64,000 nucleotides of DNA from Arthrobacter sp. H35-D1 (GCF_030063185.1 NZ_JASISP010000009.1:64006-128005), one strand, 5' to 3'. Positions 44,214 to 55,287 are shown, numbered from the stretch's first letter. Numbers and translations: made by a program. Notes: a model not told the origin generated them from the sequence alone.

Positions 44214-45893
44214 CTATTGCTCCTGCATCGGGATCCGCACACCGCGCTCGACGGCGACGTCCACCGCGCGCTGGTAGCCGGCGTCCGCGTGGCGGATTAC
44301 CCCGGTGCCGGGGTCGTTGGTGAGTATTCGTTGAAGTTTCTCGGCGGCCAGCGGCGTGCCGTCGGCCACGGACACCTGGCCGGCGTGGATGGAGCGGCCA
44401 ATGCCCACGCCACCGCCGTGGTGGATGGACACCCAGGTGGCGCCGGAGGCCGTGTTGAGCATGGCGTTCAGCAGCGGCCAGTCGGCGATGGCGTCGGAGC
44501 CATCCTTCATGGCTTCGGTCTCCCTATAGGGCGAAGCCACCGATCCCGAGTCCAGGTGGTCGCGGCCAATCACTATGGGTGCCTTCACGCGGCCGTCGGC
44601 CACGAGCTGGTTGAACATGACGCCGGCCTTCGCACGGTCGCCGTAGCCCAGCCAGCAGATCCTGGCCGGCAGCCCCTCAAATTCCACGTGTTCGGCGGCC
44701 GCGTTGAGCCAGCGGTGCAGGTGTGCGTCTTCGGGGAATAGTTCCTTCAACGCCTCATCCGTCACGCGAATGTCCTCCGGATCCCCGGAGAGGGCCACCC
44801 AGCGGAACGGTCCCATGCCCTCGCAGAACAGCGGGCGGATGTAGGCCGGGACAAAGCCGGGGAACTCGAAGGCACGGTTGTAGCCGCCCTTGCGTGCCTC
44901 GTCGCGGATGGAGTTGCCATAGTCAAAGACTTCCGCACCGGCATCTTGGAATTCCACCATGGCCTGGACTTGGCGGGCCATGGCGTTCTGCGACTTCTTG
45001 GTAAACCCGTCCGGGTCCTGCTGCGCTTCCACAGACCACTCCTCCACCGAGTACTCGGTGGGTAGATAGGAGAGCGGGTCATGGGCACTGGTCTGGTCGG
45101 TGACAATGTCCACCGTGAATTCACCGGCCTGGTGGCGGCGTAAAATCTCCGGGAACAGCTCGGCCGCATTGCCGACGACGCCGACGCTCAGCGCCCGCTT
45201 CCCGGCCTTGGCTTCCAGCACACGGGCCAAGGCCGTGTCGAGATCGGGGGCCAGCTCGTCAAGGTAGCGCTTGCCCACGCGGCGCTGCAGGCGCTCTTCG
45301 GATACGTCCACAATCAAACAGGCCCCGCCGTTGAGGGTGACGGCCAAAGGCTGGGCACCGCCCATGCCGCCGCAGCCGCCGGTCAAGGTCAGCGTTCCGG
45401 ACAGGGTGCCGCCGAAGCGCTTGGCGGCAATGGCTGCGAAAGTCTCAAAGGTGCCCTGCAGGATGCCTTGGGTGCCAATGTAGATCCAGGAGCCGGCAGT
45501 CATTTGCCCGTACATCATCAGGCCCTCGGCCTCGAGCTTGCGGAATTCGGGCCACGTGGCCCAGTCCCCCACCAAGTTTGAGTTGGCCAGCAGCACGCGC
45601 GGAGCCCAGACGTTGGTGCGGAACACCCCGACGGGCTTGCCGGACTGCACGAGGAGGGTTTCGTCGTCGTCCAGGGTTTTCAGCGTGGCAACAATGGCGT
45701 CGTAGGCCTCCCATGAGCGAGCAGCGCGGCCGGTTCCGCCGTAGACCACTAGATCCTCGGGCCGCTCGGCAACCTCTGGATCAAGATTGTTCATGAGCAT
45801 CCGCAAGGGCGCCTCGGTCTGCCACGACTTGGCGGACAGCTGGGTGCCCCGAGCTGCGCGGACGGTGCGGGTAGCGTCGTGCATCGTGGCCAT
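44214..45893 (-). CDS. hutU: Urocanate hydratase
   Basis: A 559-residue enzyme, normal for the family, turning urocanate into imidazolonepropionate with tightly bound NAD in histidine degradation. It contains GTGRAARSW early, [10 protein letters not shown], the NAD-binding stretch [20 protein letters not shown], and the C-terminal [11 protein letters not shown]. The start is ATG 45893 with AAGGA upstream. No other hut gene lies nearby. Confidence 0.95.
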   Translation of the reverse strand: MATMHDATRTVRAARGTQLSAKSWQTEAPLRMLMNNLDPEVAERPEDLVVYGGTGRAARSWEAYDAIVATLKTLDDDETLLVQSGKPVGVFRTNVWAPRVLLANSNLVGDWATWPEFRKLEAEGLMMYGQMTAGSWIYIGTQGILQGTFETFAAIAAKRFGGTLSGTLTLTGGCGGMGGAQPLAVTLNGGACLIVDVSEERLQRRVGKRYLDELAPDLDTALARVLEAKAGKRALSVGVVGNAAELFPEILRRHQAGEFTVDIVTDQTSAHDPLSYLPTEYSVEEWSVEAQQDPDGFTKKSQNAMARQVQAMVEFQDAGAEVFDYGNSIRDEARKGGYNRAFEFPGFVPAYIRPLFCEGMGPFRWVALSGDPEDIRVTDEALKELFPEDAHLHRWLNAAAEHVEFEGLPARICWLGYGDRAKAGVMFNQLVADGRVKAPIVIGRDHLDSGSVASPYRETEAMKDGSDAIADWPLLNAMLNTASGATWVSIHHGGGVGIGRSIHAGQVSVADGTPLAAEKLQRILTNDPGTGVIRHADAGYQRAVDVAVERGVRIPMQEQ

Positions 45894-46122
45894 AATGAAT
45901 TCCTTAACTGCTATGTCAGTGCGGGCCGGCGGCTTCCGGCCAAGGTTCCTCTGCCTCCATCCAACCCCCCGGCAGCGGCGCCCAGCTAGAGGCATGGCCG
46001 CCGCCCTGTCTGGGATTCAAGACGGTGGGATTCAAGGCCGTCCGTTCCAAGGCAAGAGAACGCACACCGGGAAGGCACGACGCTTGGAATTCAAGCCGCA
46101 GCCCAGCCCTGGAGCTTAAGCA

Positions 46123-46156
46123 CAACGGGCCCCTCCCGGATGGGAAGGGCCCGTTG
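46123..46156 (-). terminator. Hairpin downstream of nhaA
   Basis: Perfect 10-base outer arms 46123-46132 and 46147-46156, extended inward by further pairing after one mismatch. It is 13 bases past the nhaA stop and has no T-run. Confidence 0.65.
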
Positions 46157-46168
46157 CAGGGGTGAACG

Positions 46169-47509
46169 CTAGTTGCGGTCCGTCTCGTACACGTCCGGGA
46201 TGCCGTCGTGGTTGTCATCGACGGATTCTGCCAGCTGCACGGTCTTGTAGTAGCGGTTGCGGGACGTCAACACGGCGGCCGCCAGCAGCGCCGCCAAAAC
46301 TGACGCGGCGAGGATGCCGATCTTGGCGTGGTCGTCGTGGGGGCTGCCCTGGCCGAAACTCAACTCGGCGACGAGCAGTGACACAGTAAAGCCGATCCCG
46401 GCCAGCAGCGAAACACCAAACAGGTCAATCCATTTGATTGAACTGTCCAGAGAGGCCTTGGTGGTTTTGTTCATGAGCCACGTGGTGCCCATGATCCCTA
46501 TCGGCTTGCCCAGCACCAAGGCAATTACAACGCCAATGGCCACCGGGTCCGTTACGGCTGAGACCAGTCCGTCCCAACCGCCAATCGCCACGCCTGCGGA
46601 GAAGAACGCGAACAGCGGCACGGCGATGCCGGCCGAGATGGGGCGGAAGCGGTGCTCGAAGATTTCCGAGAGGCCGGGGCCGCTTTCGGGTCCGCCGCTG
46701 GCCTTCGAGCGGATCACCGGGATGGCAAATCCAAGGAGCACGCCGGCCACTGTCGCATGGATGCCGGATGCGTGCACCAACGCCCAGGTGGCAATGCCCA
46801 GGGGAAGCAGGATCACCCAGGCCGCCCAGACCTTGGTTCCGAAGAAGCGGCGATATTTTTGCGCAAGAAGTGTGTAGAGAGCCAGTGGGATGAGGGCGAA
46901 CAACAGCGGCACAAGCTGGATCTCGTCGGTGTAGAAGATGGCGATGATGCTGATGGCCAGCAGGTCGTCGACCACTGCCAGGGTCAGCAGGAAGATGCGC
47001 AGGGCGCTGGGCAGGTGTGAGCCGATGATGGCCAACACCGCCACGGCGAAGGCAATGTCGGTTGCTGTGGGGATGGCCCAGCCTCGCAGTGTGTCCGGGC
47101 TGGTCAGGTTGATGACGGCATAGATGATTGCCGGGATCGCCACTCCGCCCACGGCTGCCGAGACGGGCACAATGGACTTGCTGAACTGGCGCAGATCCCC
47201 GGCGACGAACTCGCGTTTGAGTTCCAAGCCCACCAGAAAGAAGAAGACGGCCAGCAGGCCGTCCGCCGCCCACGTGCCCAGGCTGAGGTCAAGATGCCAG
47301 GGCTCATACCCGATCTTGAAATCGCGCAAGGCGAAGTAGCTTTCCGACACCGGCGAGTTGGCCCAAATGATGGCGATGATGGCTGCCGCGACCAGCAGCA
47401 TGCCGCCCACGGTTTCCTTCCGCAGGATCTCCCCGATCCGCAGGAACTCGGAATAGCTGCCACGGCCGTAGGAGGTGCGGGGTGTTGACTTCGAAGATTC
47501 GTTCTTCAT
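46169..47509 (-). CDS. nhaA: Na+/H+ antiporter NhaA
   Basis: A 446-residue antiporter with about twelve hydrophobic segments. It has [13 protein letters not shown] and the double-Asp ion site in [19 protein letters not shown] with [19 protein letters not shown]. It exports sodium in exchange for protons. A C-terminal tail of about 45 residues ends [16 protein letters not shown], an EF-hand-like Asp/Asn-rich pattern absent from most NhaA proteins. Confidence 0.95.
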   Translation of the reverse strand: MKNESSKSTPRTSYGRGSYSEFLRIGEILRKETVGGMLLVAAAIIAIIWANSPVSESYFALRDFKIGYEPWHLDLSLGTWAADGLLAVFFFLVGLELKREFVAGDLRQFSKSIVPVSAAVGGVAIPAIIYAVINLTSPDTLRGWAIPTATDIAFAVAVLAIIGSHLPSALRIFLLTLAVVDDLLAISIIAIFYTDEIQLVPLLFALIPLALYTLLAQKYRRFFGTKVWAAWVILLPLGIATWALVHASGIHATVAGVLLGFAIPVIRSKASGGPESGPGLSEIFEHRFRPISAGIAVPLFAFFSAGVAIGGWDGLVSAVTDPVAIGVVIALVLGKPIGIMGTTWLMNKTTKASLDSSIKWIDLFGVSLLAGIGFTVSLLVAELSFGQGSPHDDHAKIGILAASVLAALLAAAVLTSRNRYYKTVQLAESVDDNHDGIPDVYETDRN

Positions 47510-47928
47510 ACAGGATTCCTTTAAGGGGTCGACGACGTTGCGCCGACCAGACTTCCCGGCTCACCTTCAACAACATTACTGCCCACCGGGCCGCCACCTC
47601 AACTGCGTTTGCCGCATTTCAGGCTCGGAAAGGGCCGCATCCTTGGCGTGGGGCGGCGGAGAGAAAACCGGCGGTCCGCGCAATGTTACGCCCGACCGCC
47701 TGGCAGTTGAGTGGGCGGGCGCCCCGGCTCCCCCATACACATTGCCGTGTTCGACGGCGGCTGGCCCGTCCGCCCCTGTCGCTGCTGCGGGCAGCTGGCA
47801 CCGGGTCACCCGGACAGCCGGCGTGGCCCTGCAGGGGGCGGTGTGCAGTCGTCCGGGCATCCCGTTAGACTCATTGCGGATCAATGTACGCATGATCCGG
47901 ACCGTTTCCCTGCCTTTCTGGAGCCTTA
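47510..47928. other. Divergent intergenic region between nhaA and the glycosidase
   Basis: About 420 bases between the starts of two divergent genes. It should contain both promoters. No ORF with coding character, hairpin or repeat was recognised. Confidence 0.5.
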
Positions 47929-49680
47929 ATGACACCGTCCCGCAGCAATTCCCAATCTTCCGATGCGCCCACCCACTCGGGGCAGGCCCGTCGCTTGAAG
48001 CGGGGACCGCAGCGGCAGACGCGTCGTAAGCGGACCATGGCAGCGGCAGTGTCGGGCACCGTCGTCGGCCTGGCTGCGGTGGCGGTGGTGTTTGCAGGCA
48101 TGCCATTGCTTGACAACTTGACGGGCAGCTCCGGCAAGGAAGCCTTTCAACCGCCCATCGTCATCAGCACCCCGGCGACCCCTGAGAAGTTCCCTGCCTT
48201 CGAACGGCCGGATTACGTCCAGCCGGCCGTTCCGGCGTCGGCCACGGAAGCAGTGAAGGCAACAACCATCAAGGTCGGTGCCGAAACATCGGGCTTCGCC
48301 ATGCCTGAGGGCCTCGCCGGGCTCTCGATGGACACCGACCACTTGGTGGACATGCACTTGGACCCGGCCCAATCGAACTTTGTCGACATCCTGAAGATGT
48401 CCGGCAACCCCGTCATCCGCTTCGGAGCCCAGGCCGTGGACCGCAGGTTCTTCTGGACGTCCACGGACGAGCCCATCCCGGATTGGGAAGTTGTGCCGGC
48501 CTACGCCAATGACAACCGCGAGGTTGTCAAAATTACTCCGGCGGTCTTGACCAACCTGAAGCATCTGCTGGATCAGGGCAACGCCCGGGTCCTGATGGCC
48601 GTGGATATGGGCCACTACGACCCAAACCGTGCTGCAGACTTCGCAAAGTATGCCCATGAGATCCTCGGCGACCGCATGGTCGGCATCAGTCTTGGCAATG
48701 AGCCCAACGGCTACAACCGGGTTGAATACAAGTATCTGGCCCTGCGTCCGGCCGAATACACCTTTGACGATTGGGCAGTGGAAGTCCGTGCGTACTCCGC
48801 TGCGATCGCCGAAGCGGCACCGGGGGTCAAGGTTGTCGGTCCCCAGGCGTACAGCGAAGTCTGGTGGAAGGGTTACGCCGCCTTGGACCTGCCCAACCAA
48901 GGCGCACTGACCTTCCACAACTATCCGCTGTCCACGTGTGACGCTCCGGCAGATTCAGAGCAGGCGCAGACCATCCCCAATGCCCTCTCGCGCCAGCTGA
49001 GCGACTACAGCTCCGACTACGCTGCGGCAGCGGTGGAGGCTGCAGCCGGCCACGACATTCCCGTCTGGAACTCCGAAACCAACATTTCCACCTGCTTTGG
49101 CCACAACGAGGTGCTCAAGACCCATGCCTCCGCCATGTGGACCATCAACTTCGCGATGCGTTCGGCCATGGTGGGAGTGACCCAGCTGAACTTCCACGGC
49201 GGTCTCGAAGCGTGCAAGGGCGGCGCTCCGGGTTCTCCCCTGTGCGACAGCGGCGCATATCGCAAGCCCAACGGCGAGCTGACCATGCGCCCCCAGTATT
49301 ACGGGATCATGATGGTCAACAAGCTGGGCGCCGGGGATTTCCTGCGCTCCGAGGTGGACGGCAACGAGAACATCTATACCTACCCTGTCCAGCATGCAGA
49401 CGGCACCATGGGTGTGATGGTGGTCAACCAGAATGACCCGGCCAAGCAGGCCCCGGTCCAGGTCACCTTGACGCTGCCACAGCAGGCGGCCACGGGCACC
49501 ATGACCCAGCTGGCCGGCCCGGAACTCGCTGCCGAGGACCAAACCCGAATCGACGGCATGGAGTCTTCAGGCATGGCGCTGGACGAACAGGCCAAAATAC
49601 CCGGTTTCAAGGCCGGCGAGCAAACGCTGAAGCTCGACCTTAACTCCGGCACCACCACCATCTTGAACTTCACGTTCTAG
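47929..49680 (+). CDS. GH79-like secreted or membrane-anchored glycoside hydrolase
   Basis: A 583-residue protein with an Arg/Lys-rich N-terminus, one transmembrane anchor (about residues 37-60) and an extracytoplasmic clan GH-A barrel. The acid/base Glu258 stands in SLGNEPNGY and the nucleophile Glu383 in VWNSETN. The C-terminal about 110 residues look like the beta-domain of the GH79 (beta-glucuronidase/heparanase) family. The substrate is not known, but a uronic-acid-containing polysaccharide is likely. Confidence 0.75.
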   Translation: MTPSRSNSQSSDAPTHSGQARRLKRGPQRQTRRKRTMAAAVSGTVVGLAAVAVVFAGMPLLDNLTGSSGKEAFQPPIVISTPATPEKFPAFERPDYVQPAVPASATEAVKATTIKVGAETSGFAMPEGLAGLSMDTDHLVDMHLDPAQSNFVDILKMSGNPVIRFGAQAVDRRFFWTSTDEPIPDWEVVPAYANDNREVVKITPAVLTNLKHLLDQGNARVLMAVDMGHYDPNRAADFAKYAHEILGDRMVGISLGNEPNGYNRVEYKYLALRPAEYTFDDWAVEVRAYSAAIAEAAPGVKVVGPQAYSEVWWKGYAALDLPNQGALTFHNYPLSTCDAPADSEQAQTIPNALSRQLSDYSSDYAAAAVEAAAGHDIPVWNSETNISTCFGHNEVLKTHASAMWTINFAMRSAMVGVTQLNFHGGLEACKGGAPGSPLCDSGAYRKPNGELTMRPQYYGIMMVNKLGAGDFLRSEVDGNENIYTYPVQHADGTMGVMVVNQNDPAKQAPVQVTLTLPQQAATGTMTQLAGPELAAEDQTRIDGMESSGMALDEQAKIPGFKAGEQTLKLDLNSGTTTILNFTF

Positions 49681-49808
49681 CCGCGTAGATGCACTCCAGG
49701 AATTCCCAGGAACAAGTGAAAGAACGACGGCGGCAACCCCGCGGGGATTCGCATCTTCCGGCCCAAGCCGATCAGGGAACGCGTGGGTTGCGCGCTTATG
49801 CTGGCCGG

Positions 49809-50399
49809 ATGCCAGCCTTCAAGAGACCTCGCAAAAAAACCGTCATCATTGCGGGCACGGTCTTGGCGGCGCTCTTCCTGGGCTGGCTCTTGACGGCCTA
49901 CCAACTGTTTTACAACGTCCATACGCAGCCGCCCCAGCGCGTCGATGCCGTAGTGATGCTCGGTGGTGCCAGCAAAGAACGAATGCTCGATGCCATGATG
50001 CTGCGCTCCGATCTCGACGCGCAGTTTTTGGTGCTCTCCAACACCCACACCGCCGGCAACGCCAGTGCCGACGAATATTGCGATACCCACAGCAACAAGA
50101 ACATTTACCCTGACATAGTTTGCTTTGACCCCAGCCCCATGAATACCCGGGGTGAAGCCACGGATCTGGGCAGGCTGGCAGCCGAATACGGCTGGAGGGA
50201 CATTGCCGTGGTCACCTCGACCTACCACATTGAGCGAGCAGGATTGTTGATGCAGCAATGCGTCGACGCCGATGTCACGATGGTGGCCACCACTCCCCAA
50301 TTCACCGCCTGGCAGTGGTTCCGCCGTTTCGTCATCGAAACGGGTGGGCTCATTGATGTCCACCTCAACAAGCAGTGCGCGCCACCGCCCACGCCATAG
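49809..50399 (+). CDS. YdcF/ElyC-like (DUF218) membrane protein
   Basis: A 196-residue protein with one transmembrane segment after a Lys/Arg-rich start and a DUF218 domain outside (DAVVMLGGASKERML, then NTRGEATDLGRLAAEYGW and VTSTYHIERAG). The family is linked to lipid-carrier and envelope glycan metabolism. ATG 49809 starts at the membrane-anchor region; the frame is open to 49689, which would add a disordered leader. Confidence 0.75.
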   Translation: MPAFKRPRKKTVIIAGTVLAALFLGWLLTAYQLFYNVHTQPPQRVDAVVMLGGASKERMLDAMMLRSDLDAQFLVLSNTHTAGNASADEYCDTHSNKNIYPDIVCFDPSPMNTRGEATDLGRLAAEYGWRDIAVVTSTYHIERAGLLMQQCVDADVTMVATTPQFTAWQWFRRFVIETGGLIDVHLNKQCAPPPTP

Positions 50400-50500
50400 C
50401 GACTGCCTAAGATTGTTAGTGACCTCACCACAACACCTTCGGGATGCAGCCAGTGGACTAGACTCGAGGCGGTTCAATTCACTTTTACACTGGGGGAAGT

Positions 50501-51643
50501 ATGCCCGTCATCATGCCGATCTACGGCACGCGTCCAGAGGCCATCAAAATGGCACCGATCGTTGCTGCACTGAACGACTCGAAGGACTTCGAGTGCGTGG
50601 TGACGGTGACAGGGCAGCACCGGGAGATGCTGGACCAAGTCAACGAGTTGTTCGGAATCACCCCCGACCACGATCTTAAGATTCTCCGTCCAGGGCAAAC
50701 GCTGAATAGAATATTGACGCGTACCATCAAGCGACTCGACGCAGTCTTCGCCAAAAACATGCCGGACGCCGTGGTGGTCCAAGGCGACACCACCACCTCC
50801 ACTGCCGCCGCCATTGCCGCGTTCTACCGGGGTATCCCGGTGGTCCACGCCGAGGCCGGGCTGCGCAGCCACAACCTCTTCTCCCCTTTTCCTGAGGAAG
50901 CCAATCGCAAGATCACCACCCAGGTGGCAAGCCTTCACTTGGCCCCCACCAGCACAAGCAAGGCGAATCTGCTGGCTGAAGGGGTCAAGGACGCGGATAT
51001 CGTGGTCACCGGCAATACCGTCATCGACGCCCTGCTGACCACAGTGGGCAAGAACGTCCCCTTCACCGACCCGGCGCTCGAGGAACTGGCGGCAAGCGGA
51101 AAGAAGGTCCTGCTGGTCACCACCCACCGCCGGGAAAACCAAGGTGACGCAATGCGCGGAGTTGGCCGCGCCTTGGCACGTATCGCCAAGGCGGAACCGG
51201 GCCTGGTCATCGTGCTGCCAATCCACAAGAACCCCGTGGTTCGCGACGCGGTGCTGCCTGCTCTCAAGGGACTCACAAACGTCATGGTCACCGAGCCACT
51301 CGCATACGGCGAATTCACGCGCATGCTCTCGCTGGCACACATCGTGCTGACCGACTCGGGCGGCGTTCAGGAGGAGGCCCCGAGCCTCGGCAAGCCCGTG
51401 CTCGTCATGCGCGAAAACACAGAACGGCCAGAGGCCCTGGTGGCCGGCACTGTGAAGCTGATCGGCACCGATGAAGAACGCATCGTCTCCGAGGTGAGCA
51501 ACCTGCTGACCGACGCGGCCAGCTTTGAGGCCATGGCAACGGCGGTCAACCCCTATGGCGATGGTAGGGCCGCTGCCCGCACGGTTGCTGCCATCGCCCA
51601 ACTTTTGGGCACCGGAAGCCGCATCAGCGACTTCACCCAATAA
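50501..51643 (+). CDS. wecB: UDP-N-acetylglucosamine 2-epimerase
   Basis: A 380-residue enzyme interconverting UDP-GlcNAc and UDP-ManNAc for wall or capsule polysaccharide. Motifs are MPIYGTRPEAIKMAP, HAEAGLRSHN, PFPEEANRK, LVTTHRRENQGD and the C-terminal DSGGVQEEAPSLGKPVL. GGGGGAAG precedes the ATG. Confidence 0.95.
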   Translation: MPVIMPIYGTRPEAIKMAPIVAALNDSKDFECVVTVTGQHREMLDQVNELFGITPDHDLKILRPGQTLNRILTRTIKRLDAVFAKNMPDAVVVQGDTTTSTAAAIAAFYRGIPVVHAEAGLRSHNLFSPFPEEANRKITTQVASLHLAPTSTSKANLLAEGVKDADIVVTGNTVIDALLTTVGKNVPFTDPALEELAASGKKVLLVTTHRRENQGDAMRGVGRALARIAKAEPGLVIVLPIHKNPVVRDAVLPALKGLTNVMVTEPLAYGEFTRMLSLAHIVLTDSGGVQEEAPSLGKPVLVMRENTERPEALVAGTVKLIGTDEERIVSEVSNLLTDAASFEAMATAVNPYGDGRAAARTVAAIAQLLGTGSRISDFTQ

Positions 51644-51975
51644 AGCTCGGTATAACGTGCCACAGCCTCACAACTAAGGTCTGCGAGGTTCCACAGAGGA
51701 GTGGATAGGTCCGGCTACCGGGTGGCAGTCGGCTTGGTTTATCTTCCGGTCTGGCGTTTTGTGCTGATGCGCCGACCAGGTCATCGCTAGCCGCGTTCGG
51801 CCTTCAAGGCCACCTTCGCTGGAGTCAGCCAAACCTGGATTCTTCTGTTCCTGCAACGTTCAGCTAAAATACATACTGGGGGATCTTTGGCATACTGGCC
51901 AAGGACCGCAGACGCACCATCTCAATCTTGATACCGATTCCCCACCACTACATCTAGGGGAAGACGGACTCCAAT
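51644..51975. other. Intergenic region between wecB and the nucleotidyltransferase
   Basis: About 330 bases. No gene or strong hairpin was recognised. The last about 130 bases are less GC-rich and probably carry the promoter of the following gene. Confidence 0.45.
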
Positions 51976-52674
51976 ATGACTGTTCACGCTGTAATTCTTG
52001 CCGCCGGAATGGGAACGCGCCTTGCTAGGCCACACCCGAAACCGATGACCGAACTCAATGACGGCCGCACTATCATGCACCAACAGCTGAGCAACCTGAA
52101 ATCCACGTTTGGCAAGAAGCTGAGGCTAAATGTCGTGGTCGGGTTCAAAATGGAACAGATCATGGAACACGTCCCTGACGCCTCGTTTATCTACAACGAA
52201 AACTTTGATCAAACCAACACATCAAAAAGTCTTCTGAAAGCCCTCAAGAACTCACCCAAAGGTGGAGTTCTGTGGCTGAACGGGGACGTTGTCTTCGATC
52301 CACAGATCCTAGAAAACCTGCGCCAGCATATCAAGGCGCAACAGTCCTTCATCACCGTCGACGTCTCATCCGTCTCTGATGAGGAAGTGAAGTACACCGT
52401 TAATGACGACGGGTTCATCGACCAGCTGTCCAAACGAGTGCCCCAGAACGTTGCCCTTGGCGAGGCAGTCGGAATCAACTACGTGTCCAAGAAAGATAAA
52501 AAGAAGCTCATCCAGCGCTTAGAACAGGTGGACGAGCAGGACTACTTTGAAGGCGGCATCGAGCTGACAATCACGGACGACGGCGTGCAGTGGCTTCCTG
52601 TCGACATCAGCAAGTTCTATGCAGTTGAGATCGACTTCCCCGAAGACCTCGTACGAGCCAACGCAAGCATCTAA
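51976..52674 (+). CDS. LicC-like NTP-transferase (phosphocholine cytidylyltransferase group)
   Basis: A 232-residue nucleotidyltransferase with the signature VILAAGMGTRL, KPMTEL and a Mg-binding LNGDVVFD. The compact size and lack of a left-handed helix domain put it near LicC/sugar-phosphate cytidylyltransferases. It would activate a phosphorylated small group for a surface polymer. Base composition is clearly more A/T-rich than the core genes, which suggests horizontal origin. Confidence 0.8.
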   Translation: MTVHAVILAAGMGTRLARPHPKPMTELNDGRTIMHQQLSNLKSTFGKKLRLNVVVGFKMEQIMEHVPDASFIYNENFDQTNTSKSLLKALKNSPKGGVLWLNGDVVFDPQILENLRQHIKAQQSFITVDVSSVSDEEVKYTVNDDGFIDQLSKRVPQNVALGEAVGINYVSKKDKKKLIQRLEQVDEQDYFEGGIELTITDDGVQWLPVDISKFYAVEIDFPEDLVRANASI

Positions 52675-53265
52675 TCAATCGGCCCGGATTCACTGCAGCA
52701 GTCCGTTTTTCGCTGGGTTTAATGATTCCTTCTGGAGCGAGCCAGTGGCATCCCTTCCGGATACAGCGTCCATTTGAACGGCATCCGCAAGCGGTCAATC
52801 GTGGAGACGCCCATTGCCTGCAGCTGCACTTTCACGATTGTGGTGCAGCGAATGCGTGTGCTGCCGAAGTAGCCGGTTCCGCGGGGGCCTCCTTGGGGGC
52901 CCGTGCACCCCTTGACCGCGGCCCGATATTTCGCGCATGGGTGGCCCGCTAAATCCAAGATGCGGCACAATACTCACCGCGTCATTGTCGTGCGTTCGCA
53001 GCCGCATTTTCCCCTGTTAGTCGTGGCGGCCAACCGCAGGCCCGAACCTTGCGCAGCTGTCGCCAAGAATTCACCCGGGACCAATCGTTTCAGGAACTCC
53101 CATTTTCCTTCTTAGAAGCCCATATGGAGGTGCAGGTGTTCCTGCTCGTGATTTCCATGCTACTAGCCATCGTCTGGACTTAGACCATCTCTCCAGTGCA
53201 CAAAAACATCGGGGCATTCACCAGAAGCTTCGCGAGTACTAAAAGCGAACCCTTTATGGTTCATG
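52675..53265. other. Gene-poor stretch before the IS region
   Basis: About 590 bases. A minus-strand frame of 83 codons (52719-52970) ends in protein-like sequence (LRMPFKWTLYPEGMPLARS) but matches no family I know and may be a gene fragment. The rest holds the outer end of the broken IS110 element. Confidence 0.4.
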
Positions 53266-54316
53266 TCAAGAGAATAGTTGTTGCAGCTGCCGAACTAGGT
53301 TCCGTGCCAGATAGCGTTTGAGGACGAGTTTGATTTCCCTGTAACTGAGTCCTTCAGCTGTGCGGAGCTCCACGTAGTCCTTGGGCGTGTCATCGAAGCG
53401 CATGCGGGCTTCGATGATCACGCCCAATGCCATGTTGAGTTGCCGGTCGCCGTGGCTGTTGAGCCGGTGCCTGGTGGTGTTTCCCCGAGGAGCCTGCAGG
53501 GGTGACGCTCCGGCAAGGAATACGAAGGCGACTTCAGTGCGGATCCTGCCATGTTGGAAGTAAGCAGGGAGGATGATTCCGACGGTCACCGGCCCAAGTC
53601 CGGGCTGGGTTTGGAGGCCGAGTGCCAGCTGTTCGCCGAGTTCGGCAAGATGCACCTTGATCTGCTTCACCCGGACGGCGGCGGTGAGGATGCCATTGGC
53701 CAGGTCTATTTCTTCCTCACGGGCGACCTGCTGCTCAACACTATCGGTGGCGCGAGCATGCCAAGCACTGATCTCTATGGTTTGTTTGTCAGTCAGTGCC
53801 TTGCGGGTGTCCTGGCCAGGTCACCTGGCGCACCAATGCGGTGAGCGCATTGCGGTTTGCAGTGCATTACTCTTCAACCCTGCGCCTGCCAGCCAGCAAC
53901 ACGCTCAGCGCCGTTCGTGCCCCGTCGGCCCGGGGGTGAATCAGCCGGTCCAGGCCTCTGTACTCAGGATGCCCGCCGCGGCAGCGATGGCGTCGATAGC
54001 ATCATTCTTTCCGACCCCGGCGCGAGCTGCCTTAGGCGGCAGCTTGGCCTCAACCACCGAGATACCTTCGGCGATCAGGACCCGCGTCAAGGATGCCCCG
54101 TAGGACGAGGTCTCTTCCACTGCAGTGAGGATCCCCAGGTGGTGTTGCAGCTGGGATCCATGCGATGCACGCTTCATGCCGGCGGCGCTGACGGGGGAAG
54201 GCTTCGCAGCCGGTGAAGGCCTGGTTGTGCTGCTGAGGATGGCGTAGGTGTGAGTGAGTGCGTGCGTGCCAGTCAACACCGATGACGTAAGCGTATTTTT
54301 CTGCGACTATGGTCAT
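53266..54316 (-). pseudogene. IS110-family transposase, multiply broken
   Basis: The N-terminus YAYVIGVDWHARTH (DEDD-type catalytic domain) begins at 54316. The frame shifts near 54255 and goes on as THTYAILSSTT to KNDAIDAIAAAAG. Further frames carry ARTALSVLLAGRRR with an in-frame stop, then ALTDKQTIEISAWHARA, and finally the C-terminal Transposase_20 part (GLGPVTVGIIL, FVFLAGASPLQAPRGNTTRH). At least two frameshifts and one stop make it inactive. The intact IS21 is inserted just upstream of its start. Confidence 0.8.
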
Positions 54317-54380
54317 GACGGTGCTCCTCCATTCCAAGGCGTTGACAACCGTTCGGTCGGCAGCGGCCTGGAATGTCAAG

Positions 54381-54467
54381 GGCCATGAGCTTCTGCCCAC
54401 CAGCGGCCAGGTTATCTGCCCGCTGGTGGCCATTAAAAATGCCCGGATATGGCCATGAGATCTGCCC
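54381..54467. repeat. IS21 terminal binding repeats next to istB
   Basis: Three related copies reading GGCCATGAGNNCTGCCC or similar, at 54381-54398, 54405-54421 and 54451-54467. The last is a perfect 17-bp inverted match to 56912-56928 at the other end of the element. Confidence 0.8.
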
Positions 54468-54507
54468 GCAAATATAGATTTGTGGTTGGCCATACTGATC
54501 CGGTGTT

Positions 54508-55287
54508 TTAGCTCAGTTGTGTCACCCCTTTCCCGGCTAGGGCCTGGGTCAGCCTGACGGAGTCGCCACTGGTTTGGCAGACATGGGCATGATGCAGCAG
54601 CCGGTCCACGGTCGCCGTCGCCAGGGTCTTTGGCATGAGCTCGTCGAAGCCGGCCGGGTGCAGGTTGGAGGAGATCGCGATGGAGCGTTTCTCATAGGCG
54701 GCATCCACGACCCGGTAGAGTCCCTCGGCGGCATCGGTTCCCACGGCAAGGAGCCCGATGTCATCGATCACGACCAGATCGGCTCGCAGCACCCGGTTGA
54801 CGGCTTTGGTGACGCTGTCGTCGGTGCGGTGGGCGCGGATGAGCTGTCCTAGGTCCTCGAGACGGAACCAGGCCACGCGCAGGCCTTCCTCCACGGCCTG
54901 CTGGCCCAGGGCCTCGAGGAAGAAGGTTTTCCCGGTGCCGGAGGGCCCACAGACGACAAGGTTTTCCCCGCGGCGGATCCATTCCAGGGTTCGCAGGGCT
55001 TGCTGGGTTGGCGTCGGGATTGAGGAAGCATCCGGGTCCCAGACATCGAAGGTTTTCCCGGTTGGGAACCCGGCGGCCTTGCGACGGGTGGCGAGCATTG
55101 AGGCGGCCCGGCCCCGGATTTCCTCGGTGAAGAGGGCCTTGATGACCTCGACTGGTTCCCAGCGCTGGGCACGGGCGGTCGCGACGAGTTCCGGTGCCAG
55201 GGCCCGAGCGTGGGGCATCTTCAAAGACCGCATCATTGCTTCCACGTCATCGGGCAGGGCTGCGGCGGTGGTGTTGATCGGATTCAC
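54508..55287 (-). CDS. istB: IS21 helper ATPase IstB
   Basis: A 259-residue AAA+ protein with Walker A GPSGTGKT, Walker B LVVIDDIGLL and the IstB C-terminal arrangement ending near HHAHVCQTSGDSVRL. It assembles on DNA and helps IstA choose targets. It begins within the istA stop (ATGA overlap), the normal IS21 order. Confidence 0.94.
   Translation of the reverse strand: MNPINTTAAALPDDVEAMMRSLKMPHARALAPELVATARAQRWEPVEVIKALFTEEIRGRAASMLATRRKAAGFPTGKTFDVWDPDASSIPTPTQQALRTLEWIRRGENLVVCGPSGTGKTFFLEALGQQAVEEGLRVAWFRLEDLGQLIRAHRTDDSVTKAVNRVLRADLVVIDDIGLLAVGTDAAEGLYRVVDAAYEKRSIAISSNLHPAGFDELMPKTLATATVDRLLHHAHVCQTSGDSVRLTQALAGKGVTQLS

Noticed and set aside
51644..51975. Possible riboswitch or RNA gene before the LicC-like gene
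   Set aside because: No conserved structure could be recognised by eye.
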